In this document: in pieces, positions 48,926 through 61,812 of the stretch | Numbering within the stretch: the first letter of the stretch is position 1 | How the letters are laid out: each line of letters starts with the position of its first letter | Assembly: GCA_009733575.1 (NCBI GenBank) | Contig: ML769660.1 | Span: 16,542-80,541, forward strand | Length of the DNA stretch: 64,000 nucleotides | Direction: 5' to 3' | Source: Gymnopus androsaceus JB14 | Taxonomy: Eukaryota > Basidiomycota > Agaricomycetes > Agaricales > Omphalotaceae | The notes under the pieces: generated by a model | What the model was told of the DNA's origin: nothing | Databases searched by the model: none | Seen by the model: the letters and a program-made list of their open reading frames with translations, nothing else | Program-made: the position numbers and the translations under genes

Positions 48926-49306
48926 TAATGCAACGATTGTTCAAGTAGAAGCCAAGTTGTCCACGTCCAGAAATTCGAGGTCAAAGATGTGTTGGATCAG
49001 ATTCAGAATAAGTTTGTTTCAGCTCGTACCCGCTTGTGGTCGGTGTGGCTCTTCAAGCTATGAAGCAGCTCCATCCGAAGAATGTTAAAGAGATCGTTTA
49101 CATGTGATTTCGCAATTGATACCTCGACGCGGGCCACACGGTCCGACAGAGGCCGTGCCTTAACTAAAAGTCGATAACGTCTGTTCTGCGGTGCGGTGCG
49201 GATGTGGATAGTATCTGTAGTATTACATTATTTCTGCGCTCAACTAGCCTGAACGACTTCTACTAATTTTTACGTTTGCGAGCTGGTACTGAAAATTATA
49301 GCAACA
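48926..49306. other. Intergenic, no supported gene
   Basis: The 380-bp spacer between the lipase start and the monooxygenase stop. Nothing recognisable. Confidence 0.4.
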
Positions 49307-51797
49307 CTAAACGCTCGAACTCTGCATCCTCAACGCCGCTCTCTCCTTGCCCAAATGCTTAATCGCATCAATCTCAATCGGCTTGAGTAACCAAGTGAGT
49401 GAGTTTCCCCCCGTTCGAGCTTTGCCATATGTAAGGTTCATGTCTCGCAGGAGGTCGTCCGTGTATTGTGGCCAGCTAGATATAGATGATATATGAGCAT
49501 GACATTCTGAAACGATGCAACGAATAGTGTGCAGGTGAGATCGGAGGACAGCGAACGCGGGTACTAGGAATGTAGAACGGAGTAAAGTATGGGAAAACAA
49601 CTCACCTCCAAAATTGAATATCACTACTATGACTCTCATTCGTCCAATGCAACATATCCGGGTACCGTCTTCTTAGCCACGCTGAAGTGCGCTCCGTGTT
49701 CTGGATAGCTTCCTTCACTGAAGCCGGGACTTCCAAGAAGGGGTCTTCAAGAAAGTAGGAAGATATCCAATGGGAGGTAGTTTCGAATACGTAGCCGTTG
49801 TTGGTAGAGAACTGAATAATGATTAAGAATAGTTGTTAGCAGGGGGAGGGAGTAATGGAAGAAGTTGATTCCACTCACTACAGCGCCATTTATAGCCAAA
49901 TCCCTTTTCATGATATTCCTCGCCGGGACGATTCCCCTGTAGATACAACTTATCCATTGTTTGTTTGCCCTACACGTATGAATCCATAAGCACTATCAGG
50001 GGAATTTTGGAAAGCTAGACTCACGCAGCGGCCGCAGGCGGATCCTCTAACGATGTGTAACCTTGCCATTCTTCGTTGTATGCATCAAGTGGGTTGTATT
50101 GCGGAGGGTATTTTCCGAGGCCAACGTGGTTCATTGTTTGAGCTGATCATGCAGAGGAGAATTAGAGCGAATGATAGATCACATGGATTTTGAACATACC
50201 ATCGAACAAATCAGCCCACGAAGACTCGTACCCCGTCGCCAGAACCACCGCGTCCGCCCGAATAATCTTCCCATCACTCAGCACAAGCGACCTTCCATCT
50301 TTGCCGAATCCAACAGCTCGCACTGGGGCTTCAATATGTATTTGGCCCTTCATCGCGAGAACGTGAAAGCTGTTTCCTCTTCGGCATACTTCGTCGTTCA
50401 CTCGAAGGCTCCAGAAGGGCTCTTGAGCCAGGCGGAGAGGGGATTCGAGTGGGATTTGGAAGGATTTGAACTGTTTCAGTAGTACATAGTTGTAAATCCG
50501 AACTGAACAGTAGAAAAAAGAAATTTAAACTAACAGAATGATTTGAAGCCATTTGGAATAACCCTCGTACAATCTTCTCACCCAGCCATGTTTTGTGCAG
50601 GAAGCGCCTCCAGAAATGGCACGTTAGTCTAGCCGGTGTGAAAACTGAAGTATACAACACACTCAATAGGTGTCCTTAGTTCCGAATGAGGGCTCAAGAC
50701 ACCCAACAAGCTATTGGACGCAGTCAGGACTACAATCGCGAAGGTAAAACAACCCAGTACGGCTTACCGACTTTTCCTGACCCGATCTGAAAGCTGGGAG
50801 CTTGACGCCATGAACGCGTCCGTTTTCTCGTAGACCATACATACATTCCGCCGATGACCCTCGTTGGCGAGATACGCCGCAATGTCCTGTGCGGACTTGC
50901 CTCCGCCAATAACGACAATGACACCGGGGTCGTCACTCTCGCTCTCGCTATCGCCTTCATGATTAGATTTAGGCAAATAAGGGTCGGTTTCGGGGCTAGT
51001 GTTGGTATAGTAGCCTGCTGGCTTTACGACGTTGAAGATAGTATCGAGTTTGCGCCGAAACTCGGACGAATGGATGACGGGTCCACGGAATCCAGATGCC
51101 TGTACTGCGGCAGGAGAGAATGCCTTCGGTATACGAGGCTTGTGGCATCCCTAATAGTACAAAATGAGACGGGATACGTAGAGAGTCGAATGGCACGTAC
51201 CCCCGTACATAGTACAATTCTATGAAAACCCATCTCTTTCACTTCATCCTTGCCTTTCGTTCGATACGACACAACCCAGTTCGGCGGATCCGAGTGAAAG
51301 GGTGGTTTGGGACGCCTGATGTTCAAGACTTGCGTGTTATACGTGATTCGGTCGCGAAGGTATGTGTCGGTGAATTTTTCAAAGTAAAACTGCATATCTT
51401 CAGCGCTCAATCTGTTGTTTTTAGGGTCTCGGGATGGATGACGAGGCATTTCAAGCGAAGAGAAACGATAGTCGCCGTACAAGCTAGATGGAAAAAGTCA
51501 GTCAAGGAAATCAAATCTTTGGAGCAGACGCAACTTGTTTATGAAAACACCAGAATAGACTTTACTATGTTCCCAAACTCCACCTGGATTGCTGTCTTGA
51601 GAGAATACATTAACGCTGGTAAACCCATCCTTGATGAGGGTTTGTGCTGTGACAAGTCCTGCAGCTCCGGAGCCGATGACCAAGATAGATTTATGGGTGT
51701 TCCGTGTCGTCTTCGCGGAAGCCAATGTGTACAACGGATAATCCTGGTCGTCATCGTACACGGTACGACTGCTGGTCACGGAACTCGTGGACGCCAT
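49307..51797 (-). CDS. Flavin-containing monooxygenase (FAD/NADPH)
   Basis: Exons include 51797-51535, 51483-51201 and 51150-50768, with several smaller ones down to 49307. The FAD site is LVIGSGAAGLVTAQTL, followed by NPGGVWEHS. The NADPH site is VVIGGGKSAQDIAAYLA, and the ATG motif is VVLATGYESSWADLF. The C-terminus (WLLKPIEIDAIKHLGKERAA) is also seen in basidiomycete FMO-like enzymes. Such enzymes insert one oxygen atom into N- or S-containing or ketone substrates in secondary metabolism or detoxification. The frame is intact through the introns I traced. Substrate unknown. No biosynthetic core enzyme lies nearby, so a metabolite cluster is not indicated. Confidence 0.9.
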
Positions 51798-52502
51798 GGG
51801 TAAGGAAAATTAATGGCAGTGAGTGCGGGGACCACCAGAGCAGAAAATGGGGAGAAGAACGAAAAAGAATGAGGTACGATCGATTAGTGCGCCAGGTCCT
51901 GACCAGGGATGCACTTCTCCGGACGTTTCTTTGATCATCCTTTTACATAGCCTGTTGGGGAAAATAAAATATGGTCTAGAAGGGACCAGACGCGTTTGGA
52001 CCGCGTAGGATGCCGCCAATGACGACGCGTTTCATTTAATTGGTGTGTATTGGTATCCAGCAGCTTCAGCCTTCAGTGGACGGAACGATGGATAATTGAA
52101 TGGTAGCATCCATAAGAATGCAGAAGAAGAGTGGAACATTGATTGCGAGGACTGAACGTTGGGTTTGCGGGGGTTTCGCTCCGGATTCCGAAGATGCGCC
52201 TACGAGCTGATTTGATTTTTGATTTGCCTTTCCATGCACTCAGCACTGGTAGTATCTCCGAGATGGGCCGCAACAAGACCGCAATAAACGATCACAATGT
52301 TTGAATTATCAGTACTGTATATACGTCCTTATGAGCCAGTGAAATCTCCGACAGCAGCACTAGCAAACATTCAGTCAAAAATGCATCACCCTTTTGGAAT
52401 ACACTCACCGAACAACTGTCATTCCATCCACAACACGACGATACGTCCCAAACTTGATGCTACAGAAAGATCAGCAAGTCTTCCAAGGGTCAAAAATAAT
52501 AC
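51798..52502. other. Intergenic, monooxygenase upstream region
   Basis: No gene is supported. A 102-codon plus frame (52297-52605) overlaps the antisense gene and looks non-coding. Confidence 0.4.
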
Positions 52503-53260
52503 TTATGAAGCATCCTCCCCAGTATTTCCCGTCACATTGTACGTTAGCAGCGTCTTACTTCCATCCGTGACCGTATACTTGAAACTCCCATCGGTATCCC
52601 CATAAGTCACCTCTACACTATGGACGGTTGTCTTTCCCTCGAACTCGTCCAAGCCAGTAGAAGGACACGCTGGGTTCTTACAGTCTCGACTGGGATCGAG
52701 GTCAGTGATGCTAATGTTTCCAGCGATAGCGTCAAGAGTGATGACAGGACCACCGCTCCCGCCGCGTGTGAGCAATTGCATGAGATGGAAAAAGTGGTCT
52801 GAAGTTCCGGTTCCGGTTGCAAGACTATAAAAAAGAGGATATATTAACATATGGGATACGAACACAAACTCACTAATACTTCCACTCATACTTGTGCAAA
52901 GTGCCAGACGCGCCCTGGGCAGTCAGAAACTCATTTCTCTGGCGAGCCGGTGTCATTCCGGGATTCAAGTTCTCTGTGATATCGTCTGAGAGCTTTAGTT
53001 CTTAGCAATCGTCTATTGAGATGTCGGGAAAATTCGTAGAATTGCAGCCTTTACTATAAAAGATACCTAGAAATTGCACTTAGAATTGCACTTATTCAAA
53101 CACCTGGCTACTTGAGAACGCGTTAAACGTGAACATACCAGTTGCTTGCCAGCTCAGTTCGGAACTTACTGTCCCATACACACAACATTCCCTGTACCGT
53201 TTGACAATAGGGTGTATCCGAGTGGGACCGAGTCTTTGCTTTAAGGTGCTTCGACGTGGA
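52503..53260 (-). CDS. Putative secreted jelly-roll protein (partial model)
   Basis: Two exons are firm: about 52984-52874 (SDDITENLNPGMTPARQRNE, ASGTLHKYEWKYY) and 52824-52503 (LATGTGTSDHFFHLMQLLTR, then GSFKYTVTDGSKTLLTYNVT). They match a lineage of secreted basidiomycete proteins with a concanavalin-A-like or polysaccharide-lyase-like fold, of unproven function. An earlier exon is likely around 53260-53170 (PLGYTLLSNGTGNVVCMG). I could not find the signal-peptide exon, so the 5' part is uncertain or lost. Confidence 0.6.
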
Positions 53261-53636
53261 GACGCGGACAAAAAGCAACAAGGAGGCAGGAAGTCAAAAT
53301 GAAACGTCAAAGTCGAGGGTCGGAAAGTAAGGCACACAGGCCTCAGCTGCATCAGGTCCGCATCAGGCTCGCATCACCTAACTGGAAAGGTTCGGTGCCG
53401 CGGTCTTCATCGTTCATTCGGCATATAACTCTGGTACTATTCACTGTTGCGGATGGGCTCGGCGGTGCATCCAAGAAAAACTTGTTCAAGATAAAACAAA
53501 AACACATTCCTTCCTTACTTTTGGAAATGTAGACTATAGACCTTTATGCACACATCGACGCATACGAGTCCGCCTAGGGGATACTACTATAAATACATTG
53601 TTCAAATTGCGCTCAAAGGTTAGTAGTACATGAATA

Positions 53637-56600
53637 TTAAAGACCAATATGCACGAAGGTGGCCCACCGCTCAGGTTGTACACCTCTGTCCCGCATAGCC
53701 TTTGTGGCAAGATGAAGAGAAATAGCAGAACTGCTTGGATCTCCACCTCCTTCACCCATTAGGTATGTGTAGAATTCCTTTGTGAGTGCAGGACCATCTC
53801 CATCCCACATAGTCCACAGCGTACCCACTGTGCTCCGAAACCCGCAAAACTGTAGCGCCGCCACGAGACTGATATTCTCGTCTGGCGTCCGGCGCTCTAC
53901 TGCAGCACTGTGGCATGCAGCCATAAAAGCCAGTTCAGCATTGGGTAATCGAGCTTCCATGATTTGAAGCAGAGTTAGATACCCCTCATGCAGCTTGAAT
54001 CCTGAGCGGAAAGGAAGAGTTGGATTGATGTTGCCGTGGCAGGCAAGATGAACCCATGGATGGTTCTGCAACGCAGTGACGACAGCGTCGCTGGTGGCGT
54101 CAGTATCGCGCATAGTGGTCAGCTCAGAGCCAAAGATGTCTTCGAGGTTTTTAAGTTCTTCTTGGACCTGTAGTATTTCTTAGCATGAATATACTCTCTG
54201 GAGATAACTTCATACCTTTGGCAAACCCTTTAACTGCCCAACTGCGAGGAGGCGTGACGGAAACAAGCGGGGAGCTTCCGTAATTGTATCTCGCGCACGA
54301 ATGAGCGAACACAATGTGGAAGTGTATGAAGAAATGAAAATGTCAGACAAATTCTTTTCGCCTTTGCTGTAGGGCCCTGCGGCGTGAATGGGCAGCTCGG
54401 CGAGCTTGCCTGTGGGACACCACCAGATGCGAGTTTGTTCTTTAACCCCAGCGATGCGGAGCTGCTGGACAACAGGTTTGCAAACTTTAATCCATAAAGA
54501 ACGGAATACTTGGGTCATTACATCTCCTGCTGGACGATAGGGTACGGAGTAACGAATTGTCTCAGCTTCCGTTCGTGTGATTTCCGTTGATATTTTTTGC
54601 ATCATACTGGGGATATCTGTGCTGAGGGAGATGCAATCCAAAGTATCATTCGAGTACAGGATTATAGCATCAGAGCGGAAAATGCTGAGGTTTATCAAAA
54701 TTACGGGGCCCTTGGAAGCCGCCATACGGAGAGTATCAAATCGAACAGCCTTGAGAAAGTTTTCAAAGCCGGGTAAAGCACGAATAACCGACAACAGCCC
54801 GTCTCGTTTACGCATTAGCTCTTGCCTTCGCATTCGAAGGATTTCTAGTGCAGTGGTTCCGCGGCTCTCAACAAGCCTTGGTGCATCGTGGCTAGAAACG
54901 GCGAGGATTTCTAGTGCACGGCAAGTGGTTGTATAATCCTGCGCTAAATTTTCATTGACTGTACGAAGCTGAGTGAGCGGTGTACGCAGGCTGCGAAGTT
55001 CTGACCAGAGTAGGGTTCTCCCTTGTTCTAAGATCTCCACCGCTTCTTTCAGTGATCCGAGCTCTACAGCGTAAGATGCAGCATCTGAAGCCAGAGTTGT
55101 AGGACTTTCAAGTCGACTACTTGCGAGAAGAGCATGTTGAATTTCTACAGTAGAGCATGTCACTAAACACTGTTGAAGTGCTTGTAGCGCATGAGTATAT
55201 GCTCCTGTAGTTGATCGGTGCCCCCGGGCCATGGTCCTACCGAAGAATGCCCAGTCAACTGCCGCTGAGAGTCTATCCAAGACGCTGGAGAATTCGTTCT
55301 CAACAGCATTTTGAAAGAGGGTCATGGCTTCTTCAGCGATGACAATATCTGACAGAGCGTAGCTATATAGAGATAGACTCATTCCAAGATTGGCGGCATA
55401 TACTGAGAATTTAGGATGTTGAGAAGAGGTCAAAGATAATGCCTCACGTAGAAGAGTGATTAACTCCTCCAGTTCTTCCTTTTTCCCGCTATGTAAAAAG
55501 CTCTTTTTAAGGCCATTCCCCAGATTGTCAAGAATCATGGCAAGACCAACCCCACCTTGGTTCTGATGAGCTTCTCTAGCTAAACGGAGATTTTCTATGG
55601 CAGCTGCTACATCCTCCACCGCCTTCGATTTCATTTCATATCGAGCAAGGAACGAGGCGCCCAGATTCTGGTAATATAACCAATACCTCAGCTTGTTTGA
55701 ATAAGGTTCTGCTATGGAGAGCACCATTCGGTGCAAGTCAATTGCTTCTTGAAAATCTCCTTCTTCAAGATCTGAGACCCAATGATTCCGAGAGTCCAAT
55801 GTATTAGCCAGGTTATTAAGCAAGTATAACCGTCTTGGATTTGTGTCTGAGCAAGAATTTACAGCTTGTCTGTGACAATTAATTGATTCCTCCAAGAAGT
55901 CAGCGCTCCCTGTTAGCTGGAAGCGTGATTGGAAAGCACTGCCAAGACCTGAAAGGCATTCCGCATATGCATAGTGGTCAATTGAAACTGCATTCAGGAA
56001 GCTTTGATACTGCTGAATAGCTTCATCTATATCCTGTGTGTTTCCAGCCAGTGTGAACCGGGTGATTAGAAGATTTCCAAGATTCATGAACAGTGAAACA
56101 TTCATGGCAGCATAGTTGCCTGATTTTTTCACAAGTGCACATACATGGTGGAGTATCGAAATACCTTCCTCAAGTATGTCAGGCTTAGCAGTGAGCTGGA
56201 AACTTATTCTGAGGCATTCAGCCATGTTTCCCAGAACAAGTGAGTGCTGCGAGTGTGTCATGGGGCACAGAGCAACAGCCTCACGATAGTGACCCATAGC
56301 ACAAGTGAAGTCATCTGGATTGCCGTTTCTCTCAAAACGGAGAAGGAAACTGTTCGCCATATTCATGCAAGATGAAAACCGAAGCACATGATTGCTTGTT
56401 CGAAGGTGAAGTGCTTGACTATGGTACTGAATTGATCTTTCAAGATATTGAACATCACTACTGTGTCGGTAGAGTAGCAGATGGGCAATTCCAAGATTGT
56501 TATAAGGATAGGACCAATCATAGCGCCTCCATATCTTGGTGACAACGATTGTGGTTGGTGCAATTACTGGAATCAGGAATGAAATAGCATCATGGAGGTC

Positions 56601-57035
56601 TTGTGGGTCTTTGCAATGTTCAAAGTGAACACAAAGAAGATCACAAAGGTCATTACGTGCTTCTGCATCTATCCGTGTAAGAACCAGTTCGTTGTTGGAA
56701 CCGGGAATCACTGGGGCAATGTTTTCCTTGTACTGTTTGATAGCCTCTTCAAGATCCTGGAGTCGACCAGTGTGATCAAAGGAGGCTTTCAAAACTATTC
56801 CATAATACTGTCGGACATATGGAATAACTGTTTGATACCCCGAAGGAGTGGTCTCTAGTAGTTGCTTGATGCGAGTGGCAATGAGTTGACTCGGTGACTG
56901 CCCAAAAATGTAGACTTGGAGAGATCTTTGTACTTCAATGATCCACCAACGAGTGAACCATGCCAGTGTCTTAGCGCAACGCCACAGGTGAACTCCAAGT
57001 CTCATGATAAATGGGTAATGCATGTCAAGATTCAA
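53637..57035 (-). CDS. TPR-CHAT protease-like protein
   Basis: Two exons (57035-54216 and 54167-53637, intron 48 nt) give about 1,116 residues. Degenerate TPR-type helices cover roughly residues 60-620 (repeated patterns such as LNNLANTLDSR, NLGNGLKKSF, AANLGMSLSL). The C-terminal CHAT domain, a caspase-like clan CD fold, includes IWWCPTGKLAELPIHAAG. The dyad is WVHLACHGN (His) and LAFMAACHSAA (Cys), followed by CGFRSTVGTLW. Both dyad residues are present, so it should be an active peptidase. In bacteria TPR-CHAT proteases act in CRISPR-guided and gasdermin-linked death. In mushrooms the family is large and its role untested. A shorter start is possible, because the first 50 residues are atypical. 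Confidence 0.9.
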
Positions 57036-58497
57036 GACAGAGCTTTATATCCTATATAAGATCAAATTATCAATTTCTTCTCTAAACTATGGATACTACA
57101 CTAAGCTGCGTACTTGTACCTCAGGAACAAAGTGGGTAGGGAGATTTTCAGCACTGATGCAGATAATCAAGATATCTGTCGGGTATCAATGGATTATGCC
57201 AAGCGAGTGCAGCGAGCGTTGGCGGCGAAGACTGAACGGTCAAGAAGCCCAGATGCTGAGATAGACACTGGTGAGCCTTGAGGCGAAACAAACTGATGTC
57301 TTCATCAGTATGTACCTACCCGTTTCGTCTTTATACTACTCATCAGGGCTTAGGGCTCCGTGTTGTCAGTCTACACATGTTTTACATGTGTTCGTAAGTG
57401 AGATGTGCCATTGGTCGATCCCTTGAAGCCTTATATCGGGACCCAATCGCATGTCCTAAGGTAGATTACCTCGCGAAAAAAAACGACGAAGATGAAGAGA
57501 AAGAACCTGGATTCCTGTTGCTGTAGCCACGGCGGCGGTTCTGGCGGCAGATGTATAACTTGTGTACTGTCAGAGGTGCGGAAACTGGTGGGCTGGATAT
57601 TAGTGGGGTGTCGGTTGAGCTTGGACGGCCTGTACCGGGAAGAAGGATTGGGGGCTCTTCGAGGCTCGAGCGTTGGGTTACGTTGACTCGAAGCATCTGC
57701 AAGAGAGCTGGAGGATGAAGACCGGGGGCTTGTGAATGGGAGTATGGATGGTCGGAGCATGATCATGGAGTATGTAGTATTAAAGCCGAACGAGATCTTC
57801 GTTCTGCAGGTAAGATGTTAGATCCAGCATCTATAATCGCTTCAGTGCCATCGATACTGTTGATTTCCCCAGTAAGGTTCTACCGTATGCCATAGAGCTC
57901 TGAGATCGGCCTTACTGGGGTCAACGGGTCTGTGGGTGACGAACCCCGTTTCGTGCTCCAGGACCGGCGTTTCGCTATCGGGACCATGCCGAGTATAATA
58001 AACTTCCTTTTCCATCATCTCCCGGGCGCTAAATTTAAAAAAGAAAAACCGCAGAAGACTGCTGTTCGCTGGGATATCGTCGTAGTATCATCGTAAATAT
58101 CCACAGGAAATAGGGCTCAGACGGTAAAAGCACCCGAGGTGGATTGTAGTAGCCCAGATAGTAAAAACAGCGGATCCTGTTAGTAGTGCGACCCGACCTG
58201 GGCAAGTCAGTATCCTGTCTGTAAATCTACTCTGCCTCGTTGAAAAATCCACCTGAGACCCGACTGTGGTCTACGCAGCTCGAACTGTCGACGATAGACG
58301 TCCGATACGCTGCCCAAAAATTCTCAAGGTGAAAGTCCACGTGTCCGCCATCGATTCAACCATCGATTGGGTTATCGTACAGTCATCAGCAAAACCTGTA
58401 TGACGTGGGCAGTGCTTGAGTGAACTGTCCAGAGTTCCCAGCGCTCCAGCGTCCCAGCACTCAGATGGTCTGGCCGATGCAGGAGGGGGCTCCCAGA
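57036..58497. other. Intergenic with an unassigned ORF
   Basis: A 111-codon minus frame (57431-57766) is Ser/Pro-rich and ends near a possible splice donor (gag/gtaatc), so it might be a first exon, but I find no continuation. A short inverted repeat (ccccagtaagg/ccttactgggg) lies at about 57868-57927. Confidence 0.35.
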
Positions 58498-59063
58498 CAC
58501 ACCACCAATGATTATGCTTCAGTCAGACTGAAGCATTATGGGAAATAAATTATTTCAATACATAGGGAAATTGTGCATTTAAGGGTATTATAGAAAGTAA
58601 ATACTTCTTAGCACTTAAGAAGGAAATAAATTCAGACTGATTGAAGCTCAAACTTTCCGTAAATGTCCAAAATGATATTTTTCGCACATATTCTGAAGTA
58701 ATGAGCTTCAGCTGACCCGAAAACATCAACTACCGAAGCCGGCCGAAGTATTCCATTTCAGGACTGCTGAAATGGTAATGGTCACCATTTCAGCAGTCCT
58801 GAAATGGGATACTTCGGCCGACTTCCATAATTCATGTTTTCGAGTCAGCTGAAGTAGATTGCTTCAGGTACTGTCCAAAAAAAGTCATTTCTTCCCTTTG
58901 CGGAAAGTCTGAACTTCAGCCAGTCTGAATTTATTTCCTTCGGAAGCTCTAGGAAATATGAATTTTCTATAATACCCTGAAAAAGTACGTTTCTGGTATC
59001 TATTGAATTAAATCATTTCGCACAATGCTTCAGTCAGACTGAAGCATAATCATTGGCGGTGTG
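58498..59063. mobile_element. Foldback MITE, complete copy
   Basis: 566 bp, starting CACACCACCAATGATTATGC and ending with the inverse of CACACCGCCAATGATTATGC. Each end carries the hairpin GCTTCAGTCAGACTGAAGC. A long central palindrome (ccatttcagcagtcctgaaa and its inverse) lies near 58750-58800, so the whole element can fold back on itself. Flanking 'aga' may be a short target duplication. Related to 23773-25130. Confidence 0.75.
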
Positions 59064-59579
59064 AGAAGCACCCAGAGGCTGCAAAATTACCTTATTTGGA
59101 AATAACGTATGATTTTATATTTCTGACAGCACTGGCAAGCGCTGCAGCGCTGGGAGCTCTGGGAGCGCTGGGAATTCTAAGTATTGCTGTGGGAATTAAA
59201 ACACAAAATACAGGTTTTGCTGATGCACCGGGTGCAAAACCCCATAAATCCTGCAACTTATGGGAAATTTATCGGAAATTTATGGGAATCAGATTTAGCC
59301 CAAAGTTTCATGTAAAATTTTTGCCTTACTAGGAACTTACGGGAAAATTCTTTTGGCTGTAAGATTATTGTAAGAGTGATGATTTACGATAGACTTACAG
59401 TGTGATTTTGTCACATTGTAAGTTTGACTGTAAGATGCATGGACATGCAAGAAAATTTCAGGCAACTTTTGGTCTGTGTAATATTACTGTAAGTGGGAAA
59501 TCTTACAGGAAACTTACAGAGTGACATTGTCACACCAGAAGTCTCCTGTAAGCTTCTCGGTAAAATTCTTGTAAGGAAC

Positions 59580-60640
59580 TGTACTTACCGGTAACATTGA
59601 GGCAAGTTATAGGAGACTTACAAAGACCATTTTCCAATGTAAGTCTATGGTAAGTTCTTCACCTTACAAGGGACTTACAATGACCATTTTCCAATGTAAG
59701 TCTATGGTAAGTTCTTCACCTTATAAGGGACTTACAAAGACCATTTTCCAATGTAAGTCTATAGTAAGTTCTTCATCTTACAAGGGACTTACAAAGACCA
59801 TTTTCCAATGTAAGTCTATGGTAAGTTCTTCACCTTATAAGGGACTTACAAAGACCATTTCCCAATGTAAGTCTATAGTAAGTTCTTCATCTTACAAGGG
59901 ACTTACAAAGACCATTTTGTAATGTAAGTCTATGGTAAGTTTTTCACCTTACAAGAGACTCACAGGGTGACTATTTGACATCTCACACAAAAAGATCACC
60001 TTAAATCTTCCCTGTGAATTTTCAGTAAGTGCCAGATCTTCACCTTATAAGGGACTTACAAAGACCATTTTCCAATGTAAGTCTATAGTAAGTTCTTCAT
60101 CTTACAAGGGACTTACAAAGACCATTTTCCAATGTAAGTCTATGGTAAGTTCTTCACCTTATAAGGGACTTACAAAGACCATTTTGTAATGTAAGTCTAT
60201 GGTAAGTTTTTCACCTTACAAGAGACTCACAGGGTGACTATTTGACATCTCACACAAAAAGATCACCTTAAATCTTCCTGTGAATTTTCAGTAAGTGCCA
60301 GATCTTCACCTTATAAGGGACTTACAAAGACCATTTTCAATGTAAGTCTATAGTAAGTTCTTCATCTTACAAGGGACTTACAATGACCATTTTCCAATGT
60401 AAGTCTATGGTAAGTTCTTCACCTTATAAGGGACTTACAAAGACCATTTTCCAATGTAAGTCTATGGTAAATTTTCACCTTACAAGGGACTTACAAAGAC
60501 CATTTTCCAATATAAGTCTATGGTAAGTTTTTCACCTTACAAGAGACTCACAGGGTGACTATTTGACATCTCACACAAAAAGATCACCTTAAATCTTCCC
60601 TGTGAATTTTCAGTAAGTGCCAGATCTTACAGGGAGCTTA
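59580..60640. repeat. 57-bp satellite array with higher-order blocks
   Basis: The unit is 57 bp (starts of 'tctatggtaa' at 59644, 59701, 59758 and 59815), built around paired 'cttaca/tgtaag' motifs. A longer block beginning 'agactcacagggtgactatt' recurs near 59953, 60220 and 60541. Diverged relatives of the motif extend from about 59340 to 61180. Because 57 is a multiple of 3, a 91-codon frame stays open, but it shows no sign of being a gene. Confidence 0.8.
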
Positions 60641-61433
60641 CACTGATGCAGAATCTCATAAGTTCAGAGACTTATAAGGAATTTTTTGGAAACCTACAGG
60701 AAATACCTTTAATAAAAAGTTTCATATAATAGTTTAGGCTTACAAATAACTTATTGACAAATTCAAGTAACTATAAGATTACTGTAAAATGGACCACTTA
60801 CAAAAAACTTACAGAGTTACTTTGTCACATTAGAAGTCCAACTGAAAGTTGCATGGATATACAGAAAACTTGTGGAATTGGATTTGTCACACATGAAATT
60901 CCCCATAAGATTCCTAGTGAGTTTCCTGTATAGCAGTGTACTTACAGGGAATTCTGAGATAAGTTACAGGAGACTTAGAATAACTATTTTTTTCAGTGAA
61001 TTCACTGTAAGTTGGGGAACTTACACTTAGACAAACCATGTGACTATGTGACTTGTCAGATTGAAAAAATTCCCAGTAATCTTTGTTGAAGGCTTTCAGT
61101 ATATGTCAGGATTTGCAGTAGACATACAGGGAAGTGACAGAGAAATCACAAAGTGATGATGTTACATAGAAAGTTCACTGGAGACAAGGTTGTAAAATTC
61201 CAGTAGATCATGGCACATACAAAAACAACACAGGCAGCTAACAGGGAATCTATGGTGGGCCCACAAAGCCAGTAGCTTTCAGTAAACATCACATCAGCAA
61301 AACCTGGGTGAATTATGGACTGCAATGGATTGCTATGAGCTGCAGCTCCAATACAATCCATAGCAGTCATAAGAGCTGTCCAGTTCTAGACAGATGGGGA
61401 CCTTGCTATGGGAATATCCAGGTTTTGCTGATG

Positions 61434-61804
61434 CAGTAGCTTTGAGCAAGCAACAGTAGCTTTCAGTAAGCATCAGTAGCCTTCAGCAAGGCTCAGTAGC
61501 CTTCAGTAAGGCTCAGTAGCCTTCAATAAGTATCAGTAACCTTCAGTAAGGCTCAGTAGCTTTCAGTATGCATCAGTAGCCTTCATTAAGCATCAGTAGC
61601 TTTTAGTAAGCATCAGTATCCTTCAGTAAGTATCAGTAGCCTTCATTAAGCATCAGTAGTCTTCAGTAAGCATTTGTAGCCTTCAGTATGTATTTTTAGC
61701 CTTCCACATGCATCAGTAGCCTTCAGTAAGCCTCAGTATCCTTCAGTCAGCATCAGTGACCTTCATGAGTAGCCTTCAGTAAGTATCAGTAGCTTTCAGT
61801 AAAT
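61434..61804. repeat. About 21-bp minisatellite
   Basis: Tandem imperfect copies of 'cagtagccttcagtaagcat'. The array resumes at 62530-62560, after the hAT insertion, and in short form at 63540-63590. Confidence 0.8.
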
Positions 61805-61812
61805 ATCAGTAG

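Noticed and set aside
49307..57035. Secondary-metabolite cluster around the monooxygenase
   Set aside because: No terpene cyclase, PKS, NRPS or P450 is present nearby.
59647..59922. 91-codon frame with a 19-residue repeat
   Set aside because: It exists only because the satellite unit is 57 bp, a multiple of three. No start context, introns or conservation outside the array.
59580..60640. CRISPR-like array
   Set aside because: The units are contiguous with no unique spacers, and the host is a eukaryote.
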